A stretch of 64,000 nucleotides of DNA from Finegoldia magna_J (GCF_002243175.1 NZ_NDYF01000015.1:5184-69183); one strand, 5' to 3'; shown: positions 15,839 through 24,990, counted from the stretch's first letter. Made by a program: numbers and translations. The notes: generated by a model from the sequence alone, not told the origin.

Positions 15839-16747
15839 ATGAAATACGTGTTTTTGTTGAGTAGCAAGGCCGGAGCAGGCTCGTTCTCAGAATTAGAGCA
15901 CTCAATTGTGAAGTATTACTCAAGCAATAATTTGAAATATACAATAATAAAAACAGAACACAAAAACCACGCTTGTGAAATCGTTCAAAAATATTGTGAT
16001 TGTTCGGACGTCTTGTTGTATGTGTGTTCAGGAGATGGAACATTAAATGAAGTAATAAATAAAATGAAAGAAATAAATGCAAAGTTCAGTGTAGGACTTA
16101 TTCCATCGGGAACGGCGAATGATTTCTCCAAGAATTTTGATTACTCAAATTTCAAAATCGAAAACACAATCAACCCGGTCATTGACGACATTGATTTGAT
16201 TAAAGTCAACGGAAAATATTGTGTGAACGTTTTAAGTTTCGGTTTTGATACGGTGATTTTGAATTCTGCGTATAATTTATTGAAAAAGAATCCGAAATTA
16301 AAAGCAAATGCATATCCTATCGCAGTGTTGCAGAATTTATTTAAAATTCCAAAATACAAGTTGGAATCCAAGACAAAAAATGGAGAAAATGGTGAAGTTA
16401 ACTTGAAAGGATATTATCTGCTTGGCGCGATTTGTAACGGTGGATTCTACGGCGGAGGATTCAACCCTTCACCGTATGCAAACTTGACTGATGGAGTGTT
16501 GGAATTGTGCTTGGCAGAAACAATGCCTTTGTACAAAATAATCCCATTGATTTTCAAATACAAAAAAGGCGCTCATCTGTCACATCCTATGATACATTTT
16601 CAAAAATTGACTAAAGGATGTATCAAATTCGAAAAAGAATTGATGGTCAACGTCGACGGAGAAATCTTCACTACAGATTACTTGGATTTCGAAGTGGTGC
16701 CAAAAGCATTGCGATTTGCGAGGGTTTGCGATTATAGGAAGATTTAA
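15839..16747 (+). CDS. Diacylglycerol/lipid kinase (DagK/YegS family)
   Basis: A 302-residue lipid kinase. The glycine-rich nucleotide motif is CSGDGTLNEVIN (about residues 62-73) with LIPSGTANDFSKN following. The C-terminal domain carries CNGGFYGGGFNPSP and DGVLELCLAE. Soluble DagK recycles diacylglycerol to phosphatidate, supplying phospholipid synthesis and lipoteichoic acid turnover; the natural lipid here is inferred. It stands alone on the plus strand. Confidence 0.88.
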   Translation: MKYVFLLSSKAGAGSFSELEHSIVKYYSSNNLKYTIIKTEHKNHACEIVQKYCDCSDVLLYVCSGDGTLNEVINKMKEINAKFSVGLIPSGTANDFSKNFDYSNFKIENTINPVIDDIDLIKVNGKYCVNVLSFGFDTVILNSAYNLLKKNPKLKANAYPIAVLQNLFKIPKYKLESKTKNGENGEVNLKGYYLLGAICNGGFYGGGFNPSPYANLTDGVLELCLAETMPLYKIIPLIFKYKKGAHLSHPMIHFQKLTKGCIKFEKELMVNVDGEIFTTDYLDFEVVPKALRFARVCDYRKI

Positions 16748-16778
16748 AAGTTTGCACGAAAAATACGATTTTTTTATT

Positions 16779-16812
16779 TTTGTCACGGATATGATACAAT
16801 ATTCGTGACAAA
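16779..16812. promoter_or_regulatory. Perfect inverted repeat over the promoter of the AbiEi-like gene
   Basis: TTTGTCACG (16779-16787) and CGTGACAAA (16804-16812) form a perfect 9-bp inverted repeat with a 16-base spacer that holds the likely -10 box (TATGAT or TACAAT). The right arm merges with the ribosome binding site AAGGAG. AbiEi-type antitoxins repress themselves by binding such repeats, so autoregulation is likely. Confidence 0.75.
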
Positions 16813-16823
16813 GGAGTGTTGAA

Positions 16824-17432
16824 ATGAGTTCATATATGGAAATAATATCAGACAAAATAAATAGTTTTGACTCAAATAAAGTATTTTTTGCAAATGACTT
16901 TTTAGATATCGCATCTAATGCTACGGTTAGACAAATATTAAAAAGATTAGCAGATGAAGATAAAATTAAGCGTGTCATTGACGGATTTTATTACAATCCA
17001 AGATACAGCGAATTAATTGGAGAGTACGAAGCAGTCTCAATTCACGAGTTAGCACTTGCCATAGCAAGAAAATATAATTGGAATATTGCACCATATAATA
17101 GCACAGCCTTAAACTTATTAGGACTTTCAACACAAGTTCCAACTCACTATAAATATATATCAATTGGAAGATACAAAGAATATAAAATCGGAGATACCAT
17201 CTTAGAATTCAAAAAAGTAAATCCAGGAGAGATTGCTAATATGTCTTTGAAGACAGCGACTGTAATTCAGGCGATAAAGTCTTTGGGTAAAGAAAATATT
17301 GATGACCAAGTCATACAAAAGATAAGAGTAAACTTAACGGAAAAAGAAAGAACAGACCTAATGAACGAATCAAAATCAGTTCCTGCATGGATATATGAAG
17401 TAATAAGGGAAATTAAAGAATTTAATAAGTAA
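16824..17432 (+). CDS. AbiEi-like type IV antitoxin (DUF6088 family), orphan
   Basis: A 202-residue protein. The N-terminal winged helix (FFANDFLDIASNATVRQIL, ... KRVIDGFYYNPRYSEL) and the following SIHELALAIARKYNWNIAPY and ALNLLGLSTQVPTH segments are typical of DUF6088 and the AbiEi antitoxin superfamily. AbiEi represses its operon and blocks the AbiEii nucleotidyltransferase toxin. No toxin gene follows; an isochorismatase-like gene sits 24 bases downstream instead. So it is an orphan regulator or the toxin has been lost. Confidence 0.8.
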   Translation: MSSYMEIISDKINSFDSNKVFFANDFLDIASNATVRQILKRLADEDKIKRVIDGFYYNPRYSELIGEYEAVSIHELALAIARKYNWNIAPYNSTALNLLGLSTQVPTHYKYISIGRYKEYKIGDTILEFKKVNPGEIANMSLKTATVIQAIKSLGKENIDDQVIQKIRVNLTEKERTDLMNESKSVPAWIYEVIREIKEFNK

Positions 17433-17455
17433 CAAGTAAATTTAAGGAGATTATA

Positions 17456-17995
17456 ATGAAAGCATTAATAGTATTGGATGTACAAAAGGGGATATTGAAG
17501 AAGAAAGATTTTACTGATACTCTAAATAATATTAAAATTCTAATTGATGATTTCAAAAAGAATAATGATGTTGTTATCTTATTCAAGCATCTTTCGAATG
17601 ATTTCGACAACCCCTTTTTTAAAGGCTCCGATGATGTGGAAATCTGTGAAGAACTTCTAGGATTGGGAGATTATGTGATTGAAAAGACGTCATGTAATCC
17701 ATTTTATGAAACTAATCTTGCCCAAGTTTTAAAAGACAATGAAGTGTCTAAAGTTTATATTTGTGGTTTCAATACGGAGTATTGTTGTTTATTTTCGAGC
17801 ATCATATGTTCCGACAGAGGCTATGAAACTATTTTTATTGAAGATGCTTCGGGAACATTTGGAGATGAAGAAATTTATGAAATGCCCGGATTAGATATTA
17901 ATGATTTTATCGGTTCAATACTTAATTGGTCTGGAGAAGTTCAGGTTTTATATACTGAAGAGTATTTGAATGGATCTGATAATGAGAGAGTGTGA
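17456..17995 (+). CDS. Isochorismatase-family cysteine hydrolase
   Basis: A 179-residue hydrolase. The catalytic Asp lies in ALIVLDVQKG, a Lys in VIEKTSCNPF and the nucleophilic Cys in GFNTEYCCLFSS. These form the Asp-Lys-Cys triad of the isochorismatase-like superfamily (nicotinamidases, N-carbamoyl hydrolases). The substrate is not clear. It follows the AbiEi-like gene by 24 bases with AAGGAG and may share its promoter. A plus-strand hairpin at 18188-18224 may terminate it. Confidence 0.82.
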   Translation: MKALIVLDVQKGILKKKDFTDTLNNIKILIDDFKKNNDVVILFKHLSNDFDNPFFKGSDDVEICEELLGLGDYVIEKTSCNPFYETNLAQVLKDNEVSKVYICGFNTEYCCLFSSIICSDRGYETIFIEDASGTFGDEEIYEMPGLDINDFIGSILNWSGEVQVLYTEEYLNGSDNERV

Positions 17996-18435
17996 GTTAA
18001 AAATAATGTCAATAAAAGCATTTTGCAATCGATGGATTTAAATGTAATATTTATGATATCCAAACTTTGAAGAGATTATAAAAGTTCTACAAGAACTAGA
18101 AAAAGAAATTAATAAGTAAATAGAATTTTGTAAAATTTGATTTAACTTATATCTAAAAATTTAAAAATCAGAGCTGGTACTGACCTGAACCCCAAAATCC
18201 GGAATACGGATGGAGGGGTTTTTGTATGCTATTTTATAAGATTTTATAAGATTTTTTATGAATCAACATTTTCTTGAAAAACGTATTTTGCTCCATCCAC
18301 AAATATACATCTCTGACATTAAGACTTGTAATTTCATACATTATTCCTCCGTACTACCCATCTTTTTTCACTCAAAAAAACTTCCAAGATCGTTACAATC
18401 CCAGAAGTTATCCCCTATATTTTTAATTATTCTAA
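17996..18435. other. Intergenic region with short gene remnant and hairpin
   Basis: At about 18057-18117 the plus strand can encode YPNFEEIIKVLQELEKEINK before a stop, which looks like the tail of a lost gene because there is no start codon. The rest is AT-rich. Downstream, the GACCTGAACCCC segment near 18182 resembles ends of IS3-type elements but is too short to claim. Confidence 0.4.
18188..18224 (+). terminator. Terminator-like hairpin
   Basis: AACCCC (18188-18193) pairs with GGGGTT (18215-18220), with an inner ATCCG/CGGAT stem, followed by TTTTTG on the plus strand. It may end the isochorismatase transcript. Confidence 0.6.
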
Positions 18436-19014
18436 TTATTTAACGTCGTAGTCGAATTCACTTATCGACCTTTTGCTGTCTATATTTTGTTCTTTAAGAA
18501 ATTCCATTTCTTTCAATCCTTTAGATTTTGCGACAACAGATTTTGGAAATGACACTATTTCTTGATTTATTATGCTGATGTTGTTGTTTACTATTCTTTT
18601 TGCGGCTGCTAATTGTTCATTTTCGTCGCTGATTTCGTCTTGAAGATTGATGAATTCTTGTGATGATTTAAGGTCAGGGTAGTTTTCAGCAAGTGCAAAT
18701 ATTTTGCTGATTTCTCGGTCTTGGTTTTGTATTGCTGCGTTGAATTCTTTGATATTTGCATTTTGTCGAAGTTTAATTACGTCCGAAAAAGTTGAGCTTT
18801 CATGTTTTGCGTATGATTTGGCAACTTTTATCATTTCACAAATTGTGTCGTATCTTTTGGCTAGTGCAATGTCTACGTTTTTCTTGGATTCGTCTATTAC
18901 GACTTTGTATCGATTAAATCTATTCGATGTTTTTACCCACCAAATTATTACTATCAAAATGATTAATGCAATTATTCCAATTGCTGTGAATTCCGAATTT
19001 AAAAATCTGTCCAT
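18436..19014 (-). CDS. LemA family protein
   Basis: A 192-residue protein. One N-terminal membrane helix (FTAIGIIALIILIVIIWWV) is followed by a helical domain with the LemA pattern: KKNVDIALAKRYDTICEMI, FALAENYPDLKSSQEFINLQDEI and VSFPKSVVAK. The function of LemA proteins is unsettled; they are inner-membrane helical-bundle proteins. It lies nine bases after the DUF3137 gene, a frequent pairing, so the two are one operon. Confidence 0.9.
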   Translation of the reverse strand: MDRFLNSEFTAIGIIALIILIVIIWWVKTSNRFNRYKVVIDESKKNVDIALAKRYDTICEMIKVAKSYAKHESSTFSDVIKLRQNANIKEFNAAIQNQDREISKIFALAENYPDLKSSQEFINLQDEISDENEQLAAAKRIVNNNISIINQEIVSFPKSVVAKSKGLKEMEFLKEQNIDSKRSISEFDYDVK

Positions 19015-19023
19015 AATTTCTCC

Positions 19024-20016
19024 TTATAATTTTTCACCTATTATATCTATTAGAGAATAAAATCCTGATAATTTTTCTCTAACTTTTTCGTATTCTGTTG
19101 AAAGCGACAATTCATCAACTTGTTTTTTCGTTTGTGGTAATGCAAATAAAAACGCATTTGATTCGAACGATATGGATATGTATTGTTCATTCATGTATAA
19201 GCACACTCTCATTTTTTCTTTCCAATCGTTCAATAACTCTATAATTTTAGGATCTAAAATTAGTCTTGTGTAGAAATCATCTGTTGAATATATTGCGTAT
19301 GAGTTGTTAAATTCAATGGATTCCGTCTCAATTTCTTTTTCTATTTTTGTCTTCTTGCCGTAGTTTCCATGATTTCTTACCCCAAGTACTTTACCTTTTT
19401 TTATGGGAACTACTCTTATGTGTCCATTTATTTTAGTGTCAAATTTCGCCATCAAAACCTGTCCACAAAAATCAATAATTTGTCGTGTGTGTCCTTCACT
19501 ATCTTCAGTTTCTGTGTATGCTTGCATATTAGAAAACTCTGTTTTGTAATCATCACCAAATACTATGTGGCAGTTTCCAAAATAATACTGAGAATCAGGA
19601 ACCAACCTTTTCATTGCTTTCAAATCAATTTTCTTAGAATAATCAATTGTTGTATCAGGCAAGATTTCATTCAACACTGGTAATAGGAAATTATCAATGT
19701 AGGATTTTGCAAGATCATTTCTTCGTTGTTTTCTTCGTTGTTTTGAATATTTTTCCCAAAAATACACTATAGCAGCCATTACAAGAAGCGAATAAATATC
19801 TAGCATCGCGCGCATCGCGCTTAATGCAATAAATCCGAACATGGCACCTATAACTAATACAAATGGATTAATAATGTTGTTCTTCATTCCATTTTTTACT
19901 AAAAGTAGTTTTGATTGCATTTGTGGAGAATTTTCTATTTGCTCAATTCGTTTTACGATTTCAGGATTGGTAAATTTATCCCTGTATTTTTTTCTCACTG
20001 CTTTTCCTTTCAACAA
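19024..20016 (-). CDS. DUF3137 family membrane protein
   Basis: A 330-residue protein with two close membrane helices (about residues 55-85: FVLVIGAMFGFIALSAM, IYSLLVMAAIVYFW) and a large soluble domain. FGNCHIVFGDDYKTEFSNMQAYTET, FCGQVLMAKFD and ISISFESNAFLFALP fit DUF3137. The role is unknown. The neighbour LemA gene strengthens the call, since LemA and DUF3137 are often adjacent and may form an envelope complex. Confidence 0.82.
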   Translation of the reverse strand: MLKGKAVRKKYRDKFTNPEIVKRIEQIENSPQMQSKLLLVKNGMKNNIINPFVLVIGAMFGFIALSAMRAMLDIYSLLVMAAIVYFWEKYSKQRRKQRRNDLAKSYIDNFLLPVLNEILPDTTIDYSKKIDLKAMKRLVPDSQYYFGNCHIVFGDDYKTEFSNMQAYTETEDSEGHTRQIIDFCGQVLMAKFDTKINGHIRVVPIKKGKVLGVRNHGNYGKKTKIEKEIETESIEFNNSYAIYSTDDFYTRLILDPKIIELLNDWKEKMRVCLYMNEQYISISFESNAFLFALPQTKKQVDELSLSTEYEKVREKLSGFYSLIDIIGEKL

Positions 20017-20132
20017 TTATTTCTTGTGCTTTTAATAATATTATACCATAATAATCACGTTAATTACGCTAAATTTATTGAATTTGAATGTTTTTACAAA
20101 TATTTTACATAGATTTATTATACACATAACAT

Positions 20133-20158
20133 AAAAAAGGCACCTTCTTACTGGTGCC
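20133..20158 (-). terminator. Intrinsic terminator after the GNAT/membrane-protein pair
   Basis: GGCACC (20139-20144) and GGTGCC (20153-20158) form the stem, with a T6 run on the minus strand. Confidence 0.85.
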
Positions 20159-20172
20159 ATACTCGTATAAAT

Positions 20173-20415
20173 TTATTTTTTTGTTATGCTCATTCCTATA
20201 ACCATACCCAAAAGCATACCGATTGATATAGAAGTCGCGATGTCGAATTTATCAAAGATAGATCCGAAACCCGCACCTAACATCATTCCCAATGCCATCC
20301 CAAATGACATATAATTATCGGACGAAGCTTCTGATTGTGCTTTCGATTTTTTGATTACTATTAGGACTAATATCACCGTAATAATCAACGGTAAAAGTAT
20401 TTTAAATATTTCCAT
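20173..20415 (-). CDS. Small membrane protein (80 aa)
   Basis: An 80-residue protein with an N-terminal helix (FKILLPLIITVILVLIVI) and a Gly/Met-rich C-terminal hydrophobic hairpin (FGMALGMMLGAGFGSIF, ISIGMLLGMVIGMSI). The glycine-zipper-like end resembles small proteins found beside various enzymes; the function is unknown. The start is ATG 20415 with GGAG before it. It lies 11 bases after the AAC(6')-like gene and shares its terminator. Confidence 0.7.
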   Translation of the reverse strand: MEIFKILLPLIITVILVLIVIKKSKAQSEASSDNYMSFGMALGMMLGAGFGSIFDKFDIATSISIGMLLGMVIGMSITKK

Positions 20416-20426
20416 GTCTTCTCCTT

Positions 20427-20864
20427 TTACAAATCTTTCTTGAAACAAATAATCCTGTTTGCCTCGATAAATCCAATTGCAAGATGAAACTTCAAGCTTT
20501 GAATATTATCCAATAGACAATCACTTGCAAATTCAGAGCATCCCATCTTTTTTGCCCAATCTTCGCATGATTTTACGAGATTTCTGGCAATATTTTGTTT
20601 TCTATAATTTTCTTTTACAAATATTCCTTCCAAATATCCGACAGGTGAGCTTTCTGTTCCTTCAACATAGTCGTGACGAAGCTCTACATTCGCAAACCCA
20701 ACAGGGATTTCTTTCACGAATGCAATGAAGCAAGTTCCTTCATCTGATTGTAGAATTTCTGTGAATTCTTCTTCTAATTCATCCACATTTTCATTATCCC
20801 ATATTTTTGTCGCCATTTGTGCCAAAACATATGAATCTTTTTGTGTCGCTTCTAATATTTTCAT
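20427..20864 (-). CDS. AAC(6')-I-like aminoglycoside/GNAT acetyltransferase
   Basis: A 145-residue GNAT enzyme closely following the pattern of aminoglycoside 6'-N-acetyltransferases: FVKEIPVGFANVELRHDYV, EGTESSPVGYLEGIFVKENY, SCEDWAKKMGCSEFASD and NIQSLKFHLAIGFIE. The EGT-SPVGYLEGI and GC.EFASD motifs line the aminoglycoside and acetyl-CoA sites. Whether it gives resistance cannot be told; many chromosomal relatives exist. It is followed by the small membrane-protein gene. Confidence 0.85.
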   Translation of the reverse strand: MKILEATQKDSYVLAQMATKIWDNENVDELEEEFTEILQSDEGTCFIAFVKEIPVGFANVELRHDYVEGTESSPVGYLEGIFVKENYRKQNIARNLVKSCEDWAKKMGCSEFASDCLLDNIQSLKFHLAIGFIEANRIICFKKDL

Positions 20865-20928
20865 TATTTATCCTCATTTTCTCTCAATTAGATTCTATTG
20901 CACGCATATTCCCGTGTCAATGATTACA

Positions 20929-20973
20929 CAAAAAAACTGACCTTCTAAGTCTTATAACTTTTGAAGATCAGTT
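20929..20973 (-). terminator. Intrinsic terminator of the six-gene ABC cluster
   Basis: The minus strand reads AACTGATCTTC ... GAAGGTCAGTT then T7. It lies just past the last ATPase stop at 20979. Confidence 0.88.
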
Positions 20974-20978
20974 ATATT

Positions 20979-21638
20979 TTATTCAGATAATTTTTTTCTC
21001 GATAATTTGTACACTTTTTTCGCTCTGTTTTTGAGTCTTGAATCGTGTGTTACACATATCAGTGTTGTTTTATTGTTCAATTTATCGAGCAAGTCCAAGA
21101 ATTTGTCGACGTATTCTTCATCCAAGTTCGCTGTTGGTTCATCTAGTATTAATAGCTCTGGTTCATTAATTAATGCTCTTAGAATCATTAGCTTTTTAAT
21201 TTCTCCCCCAGATAAGTTCTTAGCGCTGTTTAGTTGAAGAAGTTCTTCCATGTCGTATTTTTTGATGAATTTCTCATAATCAAAATTATCCACGCCTGAA
21301 ATGTCTGCTTTCATTTCCAAGTTTTCCTTAACTGTTAGTGCTGGAAATACTATCAAATCTTGTGGCACGAATGATATTTTCTTGGAGCGAAGATCAGATA
21401 TTTCTTCGTCTGTAAAATCTTTTACTTCTTTGGAGAAAACTTGTACGCTTCCTTCATCGTAATTTAAAAAACCTAAAATCACATTTAGAAGTGTACTTTT
21501 ACCTGCGCCACTTGCTCCGACTATCGCGATATAGTCATTTTCATTTACAGTTAGGTTTACATCTTTTAGTACTTCGTTTTTTCTATCAGAATTGATAAGG
21601 TAGCTTTTTGATAAATTTTGTATTTTCAATATTTCCAT
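20979..21638 (-). CDS. ABC transporter ATPase (FtsX-partner, last gene of cluster)
   Basis: A 219-residue ATPase. It has Walker A VGASGAGKST, a Q-loop near FVPQDLIVFPALT, the signature LSGGEIKKLMILRALI, Walker B LLILDEPTANLD and the H-loop VTHD. It belongs to the MacB/LolD group and lies one base after the FtsX-like permease, its obvious partner. Together with the SsuABC-like genes upstream it forms one transcription unit, so both ATPases probably serve one physiological system. Confidence 0.9.
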   Translation of the reverse strand: MEILKIQNLSKSYLINSDRKNEVLKDVNLTVNENDYIAIVGASGAGKSTLLNVILGFLNYDEGSVQVFSKEVKDFTDEEISDLRSKKISFVPQDLIVFPALTVKENLEMKADISGVDNFDYEKFIKKYDMEELLQLNSAKNLSGGEIKKLMILRALINEPELLILDEPTANLDEEYVDKFLDLLDKLNNKTTLICVTHDSRLKNRAKKVYKLSRKKLSE

Positions 21639-22826
21639 TTAATTACCTCTCAATGTAAGCGCTAATTCGTCTTTGGATATTTTCATTACGTTGAATATTT
21701 GCGTGATTAAGGCAATCACTACTACAACTAATAATGTTATCGCCGAAATAATTAGTATTTCTTTTGCATTAACGCTCATAAATGCCAAGTCCAGAGATTT
21801 TTCGATTTGACCAGAGAATAGCTTCACTGTGAGTATGGATAATCCAATTCCTATTACTGCCCCAATAAATGATAGTACTACTGAGTATTTTAGGATAATG
21901 GATTTTAGTTTACTCTTTGTTATACCAAGTATTCTAAGTGTTGCCATTTGCTTTTCTTTGTCTTTGAAATCAACTGTAAATATCGAAATTAATACGATTA
22001 TTGCCATTATCAATGTAAATGTTAGTAGTATTTTCAAATATTTCATAAGAGAGAACATTTCTTTGGATAGATTGTCTACGAAGTTTTTGTTCATGACAAC
22101 CATAGTGTGTGTACCTCTAAGTGATTTCATAAGGTTAACTGTTAATTGTTCACTATCTGCATTATCTTGTTTTTTTATTAAAATTGAAGATATTTCAGAA
22201 TTTGGAACGTATTTTTGTGGATGAACTTTAACAGAATCTTGTAGCATTTTCTTCGCCGTATCAAAATTCATGAATATTGCATTATCAAATCCAAGACCAG
22301 TTTTCATTAATTTTGATTTCACTTTGTATTTTTTGCCGAAAAAAGTCAATGTGTTTGCATCAACTACACTCACATTATTTCCGATTAAAATTTCTCCGTC
22401 TTTCAATTCCTTTACATCTTGTTTCATCCAAGGTTTAATTGTAAAGTCCTTTTCAAAATCAATTCCTATAGCTTGGACAGGGAATGAACAACAAGATTCT
22501 TGAAGTGTCGCAATGTACAATTGTGGAGCTGCTTGTTTTACTCCTTCGACTTTTTGTACTTTATCAAGTACATCATTTTGCATGTAGAACTCAGAAGGCT
22601 TACCAGATACGAATAATGCTTCTTGTTCTTTGCCGCTTTTTTCTGGAACAATCATCATGTCGGCTCCCAATCTTTGTTTCATATTGTCGATTGAATTGTT
22701 AAGTCCAATTGAAAAATACATGCTTACAAACAAAAGTGCGGACACTATCGCCATAATCAAAACTATTATAAATGTTCTGACAGGATTTGATGACATCCAG
22801 TTTTTAAGGTAAAGTTTATCTTTCAT
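21639..22826 (-). CDS. FtsX-like ABC permease (MacB type)
   Basis: A 395-residue permease. One N-terminal helix (FIIVLIMAIVSALLFVSMYF) is followed by a MacB-like extracytoplasmic domain of about 200 residues (VEGVKQAAPQLYIATLQESCCSFP). Three helices follow at about 265-385 with the FtsX pattern (ATLRILGITKSKLKSIIL). The extracytoplasmic CC pair is notable. It overlaps the DUF4418 gene by 11 bases. With its ATPase it should be an exporter or a mechanical device; the substrate is unknown. Confidence 0.87.
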   Translation of the reverse strand: MKDKLYLKNWMSSNPVRTFIIVLIMAIVSALLFVSMYFSIGLNNSIDNMKQRLGADMMIVPEKSGKEQEALFVSGKPSEFYMQNDVLDKVQKVEGVKQAAPQLYIATLQESCCSFPVQAIGIDFEKDFTIKPWMKQDVKELKDGEILIGNNVSVVDANTLTFFGKKYKVKSKLMKTGLGFDNAIFMNFDTAKKMLQDSVKVHPQKYVPNSEISSILIKKQDNADSEQLTVNLMKSLRGTHTMVVMNKNFVDNLSKEMFSLMKYLKILLTFTLIMAIIVLISIFTVDFKDKEKQMATLRILGITKSKLKSIILKYSVVLSFIGAVIGIGLSILTVKLFSGQIEKSLDLAFMSVNAKEILIISAITLLVVVVIALITQIFNVMKISKDELALTLRGN

Positions 22827-23217
22827 CGATACTCTTCTTTAATACCACAAGATAAGCTATTGAAATTATTGCAAGGATTATCGAGCAGATTGACACTGCT
22901 GGAATTGTCTTCATTTGACAAGCGGCACCTGCGTGTTTACAACCACCTATTACAAATTTTGCTAATAAGAATGAATCAATAGCTAAAACTGGAACTGCGA
23001 TATTAATTCCCCATTCGATTTTTTCGTCTTTAATGATGTATGCGATGACTAATAAAATCACGATACTTACTGCTATGACAAATACCGCATTTGACATGTG
23101 GAAGCATTTCATCGGCATTTTGCCTGGCATTACTTCACATGGTTTCGCGATAACTTTTGGTATTAAAGCTAAGATAACCGCTGCTACCAATTGTAAAATT
23201 TTCAAAATTTTCTTCAT
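22816..23217 (-). CDS. DUF4418 family membrane protein
   Basis: A 133-residue protein with four predicted helices. After helix 1 an outside loop has KPCEVMPGKMPMKCFHM, and after helix 3 GGCKHAGAACQMK. The spacing of Cys, Met and His matches what I know of DUF4418, whose function is undescribed. These residues look suited to bind a soft metal or form disulfides. The gene sits between an SsuABC-like importer and a MacB-like pair and overlaps the latter, so it is part of the same device. Confidence 0.8.
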   Translation of the reverse strand: MKKILKILQLVAAVILALIPKVIAKPCEVMPGKMPMKCFHMSNAVFVIAVSIVILLVIAYIIKDEKIEWGINIAVPVLAIDSFLLAKFVIGGCKHAGAACQMKTIPAVSICSIILAIISIAYLVVLKKSIDER

Positions 23218-23227
23218 ATTTTCCCTC

Positions 23228-23968
23228 TTAAATATTTAATGTTTCTAAGATTTCATTTCTGTAATCTGTGAACTCTTTGCTAGTTCTATTTCTTGGATAA
23301 TCCAAATTGATTTCCAATATTTTCTTTATTCTACCTGGTCTTGGTCCCATTATAACAACTTTGTTGGATAAGTAAATAGCTTCATCAACATCGTGTGTTA
23401 CCATTATCATTATGTGTTTGTTTTCTTGCCACAATTTAATGAGTTCGTCTTGCATATTCATTCTAGTAAATGCATCCAACGCTCCCAATGGTTCGTCCAA
23501 CAAAAACACGTTTGGTTTGTTAATCATTGTTCTAATAAGTGATACTCTTTGAGCCATACCACCTGATAATTGGTGAGGATAGGAGTTCTTAAATTCCATT
23601 AGTCCAACTTTTTCAAGAAGTCTGTCAACTTCCTTTTCGTTGTTTTGTTTTTTCAAATTAGCTGAGAATCCTACATTTTCTCCAACAGTTAGCCAAGGAA
23701 ATAATGTAGGTTTTTGGAAGACCATTCCCCTGTCGCTGTCTGTTCCTTCAACTTTTTTGCCGCCTAAAGTAATGGAGCCTGTAGTTGGAACGATAAGTCC
23801 TGCAATTAATCTTAAAAGAGTGGATTTACCGCAGCCTGATGGTCCTACGATGCACACGAATTCTCCATCTTCGATTGTCATGTTGATATCAGTAAGGGCA
23901 TGAGTTAATCCGTCTGAATCAGTTCTCAAAAAGCTTTTAGATACATTTTCAAAAATCAAATTATTCAT
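23228..23968 (-). CDS. ABC transporter ATPase, SsuB/TauB family
   Basis: A 246-residue ATPase. It has Walker A VGPSGCGKST, the Q-loop FQKPTLFPWLTV, the signature LSGGMAQRVSLIRTM, Walker B VFLLDEPLGALD and the H-loop VTHDVDEAIYL. The Q-loop and DEAIYL segments are typical of the nitrate/sulfonate/taurine importer class. The start is ATG 23968, sharing one base with the permease stop (TAATG) and with AAGGGATGG in front. It forms the importer with the permease and the lipoprotein upstream. Confidence 0.92.
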   Translation of the reverse strand: MNNLIFENVSKSFLRTDSDGLTHALTDINMTIEDGEFVCIVGPSGCGKSTLLRLIAGLIVPTTGSITLGGKKVEGTDSDRGMVFQKPTLFPWLTVGENVGFSANLKKQNNEKEVDRLLEKVGLMEFKNSYPHQLSGGMAQRVSLIRTMINKPNVFLLDEPLGALDAFTRMNMQDELIKLWQENKHIMIMVTHDVDEAIYLSNKVVIMGPRPGRIKKILEINLDYPRNRTSKEFTDYRNEILETLNI

Positions 23969-24990
23969 TATTCCATCCCTTCTTGCCATTTAAGGACTCT
24001 CTTCTTAATTAACGATAAAACAAAATTAACCGCTATAAATGTAAGACATATTATGATAATTGCACCATACATACTAGCATATTCTGCCCATGATTTCTTC
24101 CATGTGATATACCATCCAAGTCCCGATTCCACACCAAGCATTTCTGCGATTAAAAGAGCAGTACAAGCAGAGCTCATTCCGATTGTAAGTCCGCCGAAAA
24201 TATTTGGCATTGCAGATGGAATAGCGATTTTAGTAATCAATTGATTGCCTGTTGCTCCAAGTGTTTTTGCAGCTTCGTAGTTTGATTTGTCTACGTTCAA
24301 AATCCCTGTAATTGTGGAGATTGTAACTGCATACCACACACCCAAAGCAATGATGAATACTGATCCGTAGAACAAACTTGTAGCCAAAACCATAACCAAT
24401 GGCAACCAAGTTGTTGTAGGGATTGGTCCTAAAAGTTTCATGAATGGAGATATCCAATAATTTACTTTCTTAGAATATCCGCACAAAATCCCTGTGATTA
24501 GCCCTAGTATTGCACCGATAAAATATCCTGAGAAAAGTAGTTTCAATGAACTTTTTACAGATTTTATCAATAAAGCTTTATCAGCAATTATCGAATTCAA
24601 AATCTTATCTACCCATGGAAAATATGGTAGTGTTAGTATTCCTGTTTTCAATGTCAAAAAATCGTACAATGTCAACAAGAAAAATACAAAAGCATAAAAA
24701 GGCGCTTTGTAAACTAATTTTGCTCTGATGCTTTTTTTGAAGAATGACGCTATAAAAAACACACCGTAAAGTGCAACTAATGCCCATATGAAAACCACGT
24801 AAGTGTTTGTTTGTGTGGCATCTGGCTTTAAATTTGGATATAGCACATATTCAAAAACACAAATACCCCCCATGATTATTGGGAAAATTAGTTTTACGAC
24901 ATCTAATATTTTTTGAGCTTTTGTTTTAGGTCTGGATTCTAACTCAATAAGCCTCTCTCTAGTTAGCTCATCTAGCTTTTCGTTTTCCAT
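23968..24990 (-). CDS. ABC transporter permease, SsuC/TauC family
   Basis: A 340-residue permease of the BPD_transp_1 fold. Five or six core helices lie at about residues 155-330, with the coupling-loop EAA pattern NYEAAKTLGATGNQLITKIAIPSAMPNIFGGL. An extra N-terminal region has three helices (about 30-120), making it longer than an ordinary SsuC of about 260 residues. It moves substrate handed over by the lipoprotein encoded upstream. Confidence 0.9.
   Translation of the reverse strand: MENEKLDELTRERLIELESRPKTKAQKILDVVKLIFPIIMGGICVFEYVLYPNLKPDATQTNTYVVFIWALVALYGVFFIASFFKKSIRAKLVYKAPFYAFVFFLLTLYDFLTLKTGILTLPYFPWVDKILNSIIADKALLIKSVKSSLKLLFSGYFIGAILGLITGILCGYSKKVNYWISPFMKLLGPIPTTTWLPLVMVLATSLFYGSVFIIALGVWYAVTISTITGILNVDKSNYEAAKTLGATGNQLITKIAIPSAMPNIFGGLTIGMSSACTALLIAEMLGVESGLGWYITWKKSWAEYASMYGAIIIICLTFIAVNFVLSLIKKRVLKWQEGME

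Noticed and set aside
18182..18224. IS3 end near the isochorismatase gene
   Set aside because: The text resembles an IS terminal repeat but also forms a good terminator, and no transposase remnant lies nearby.
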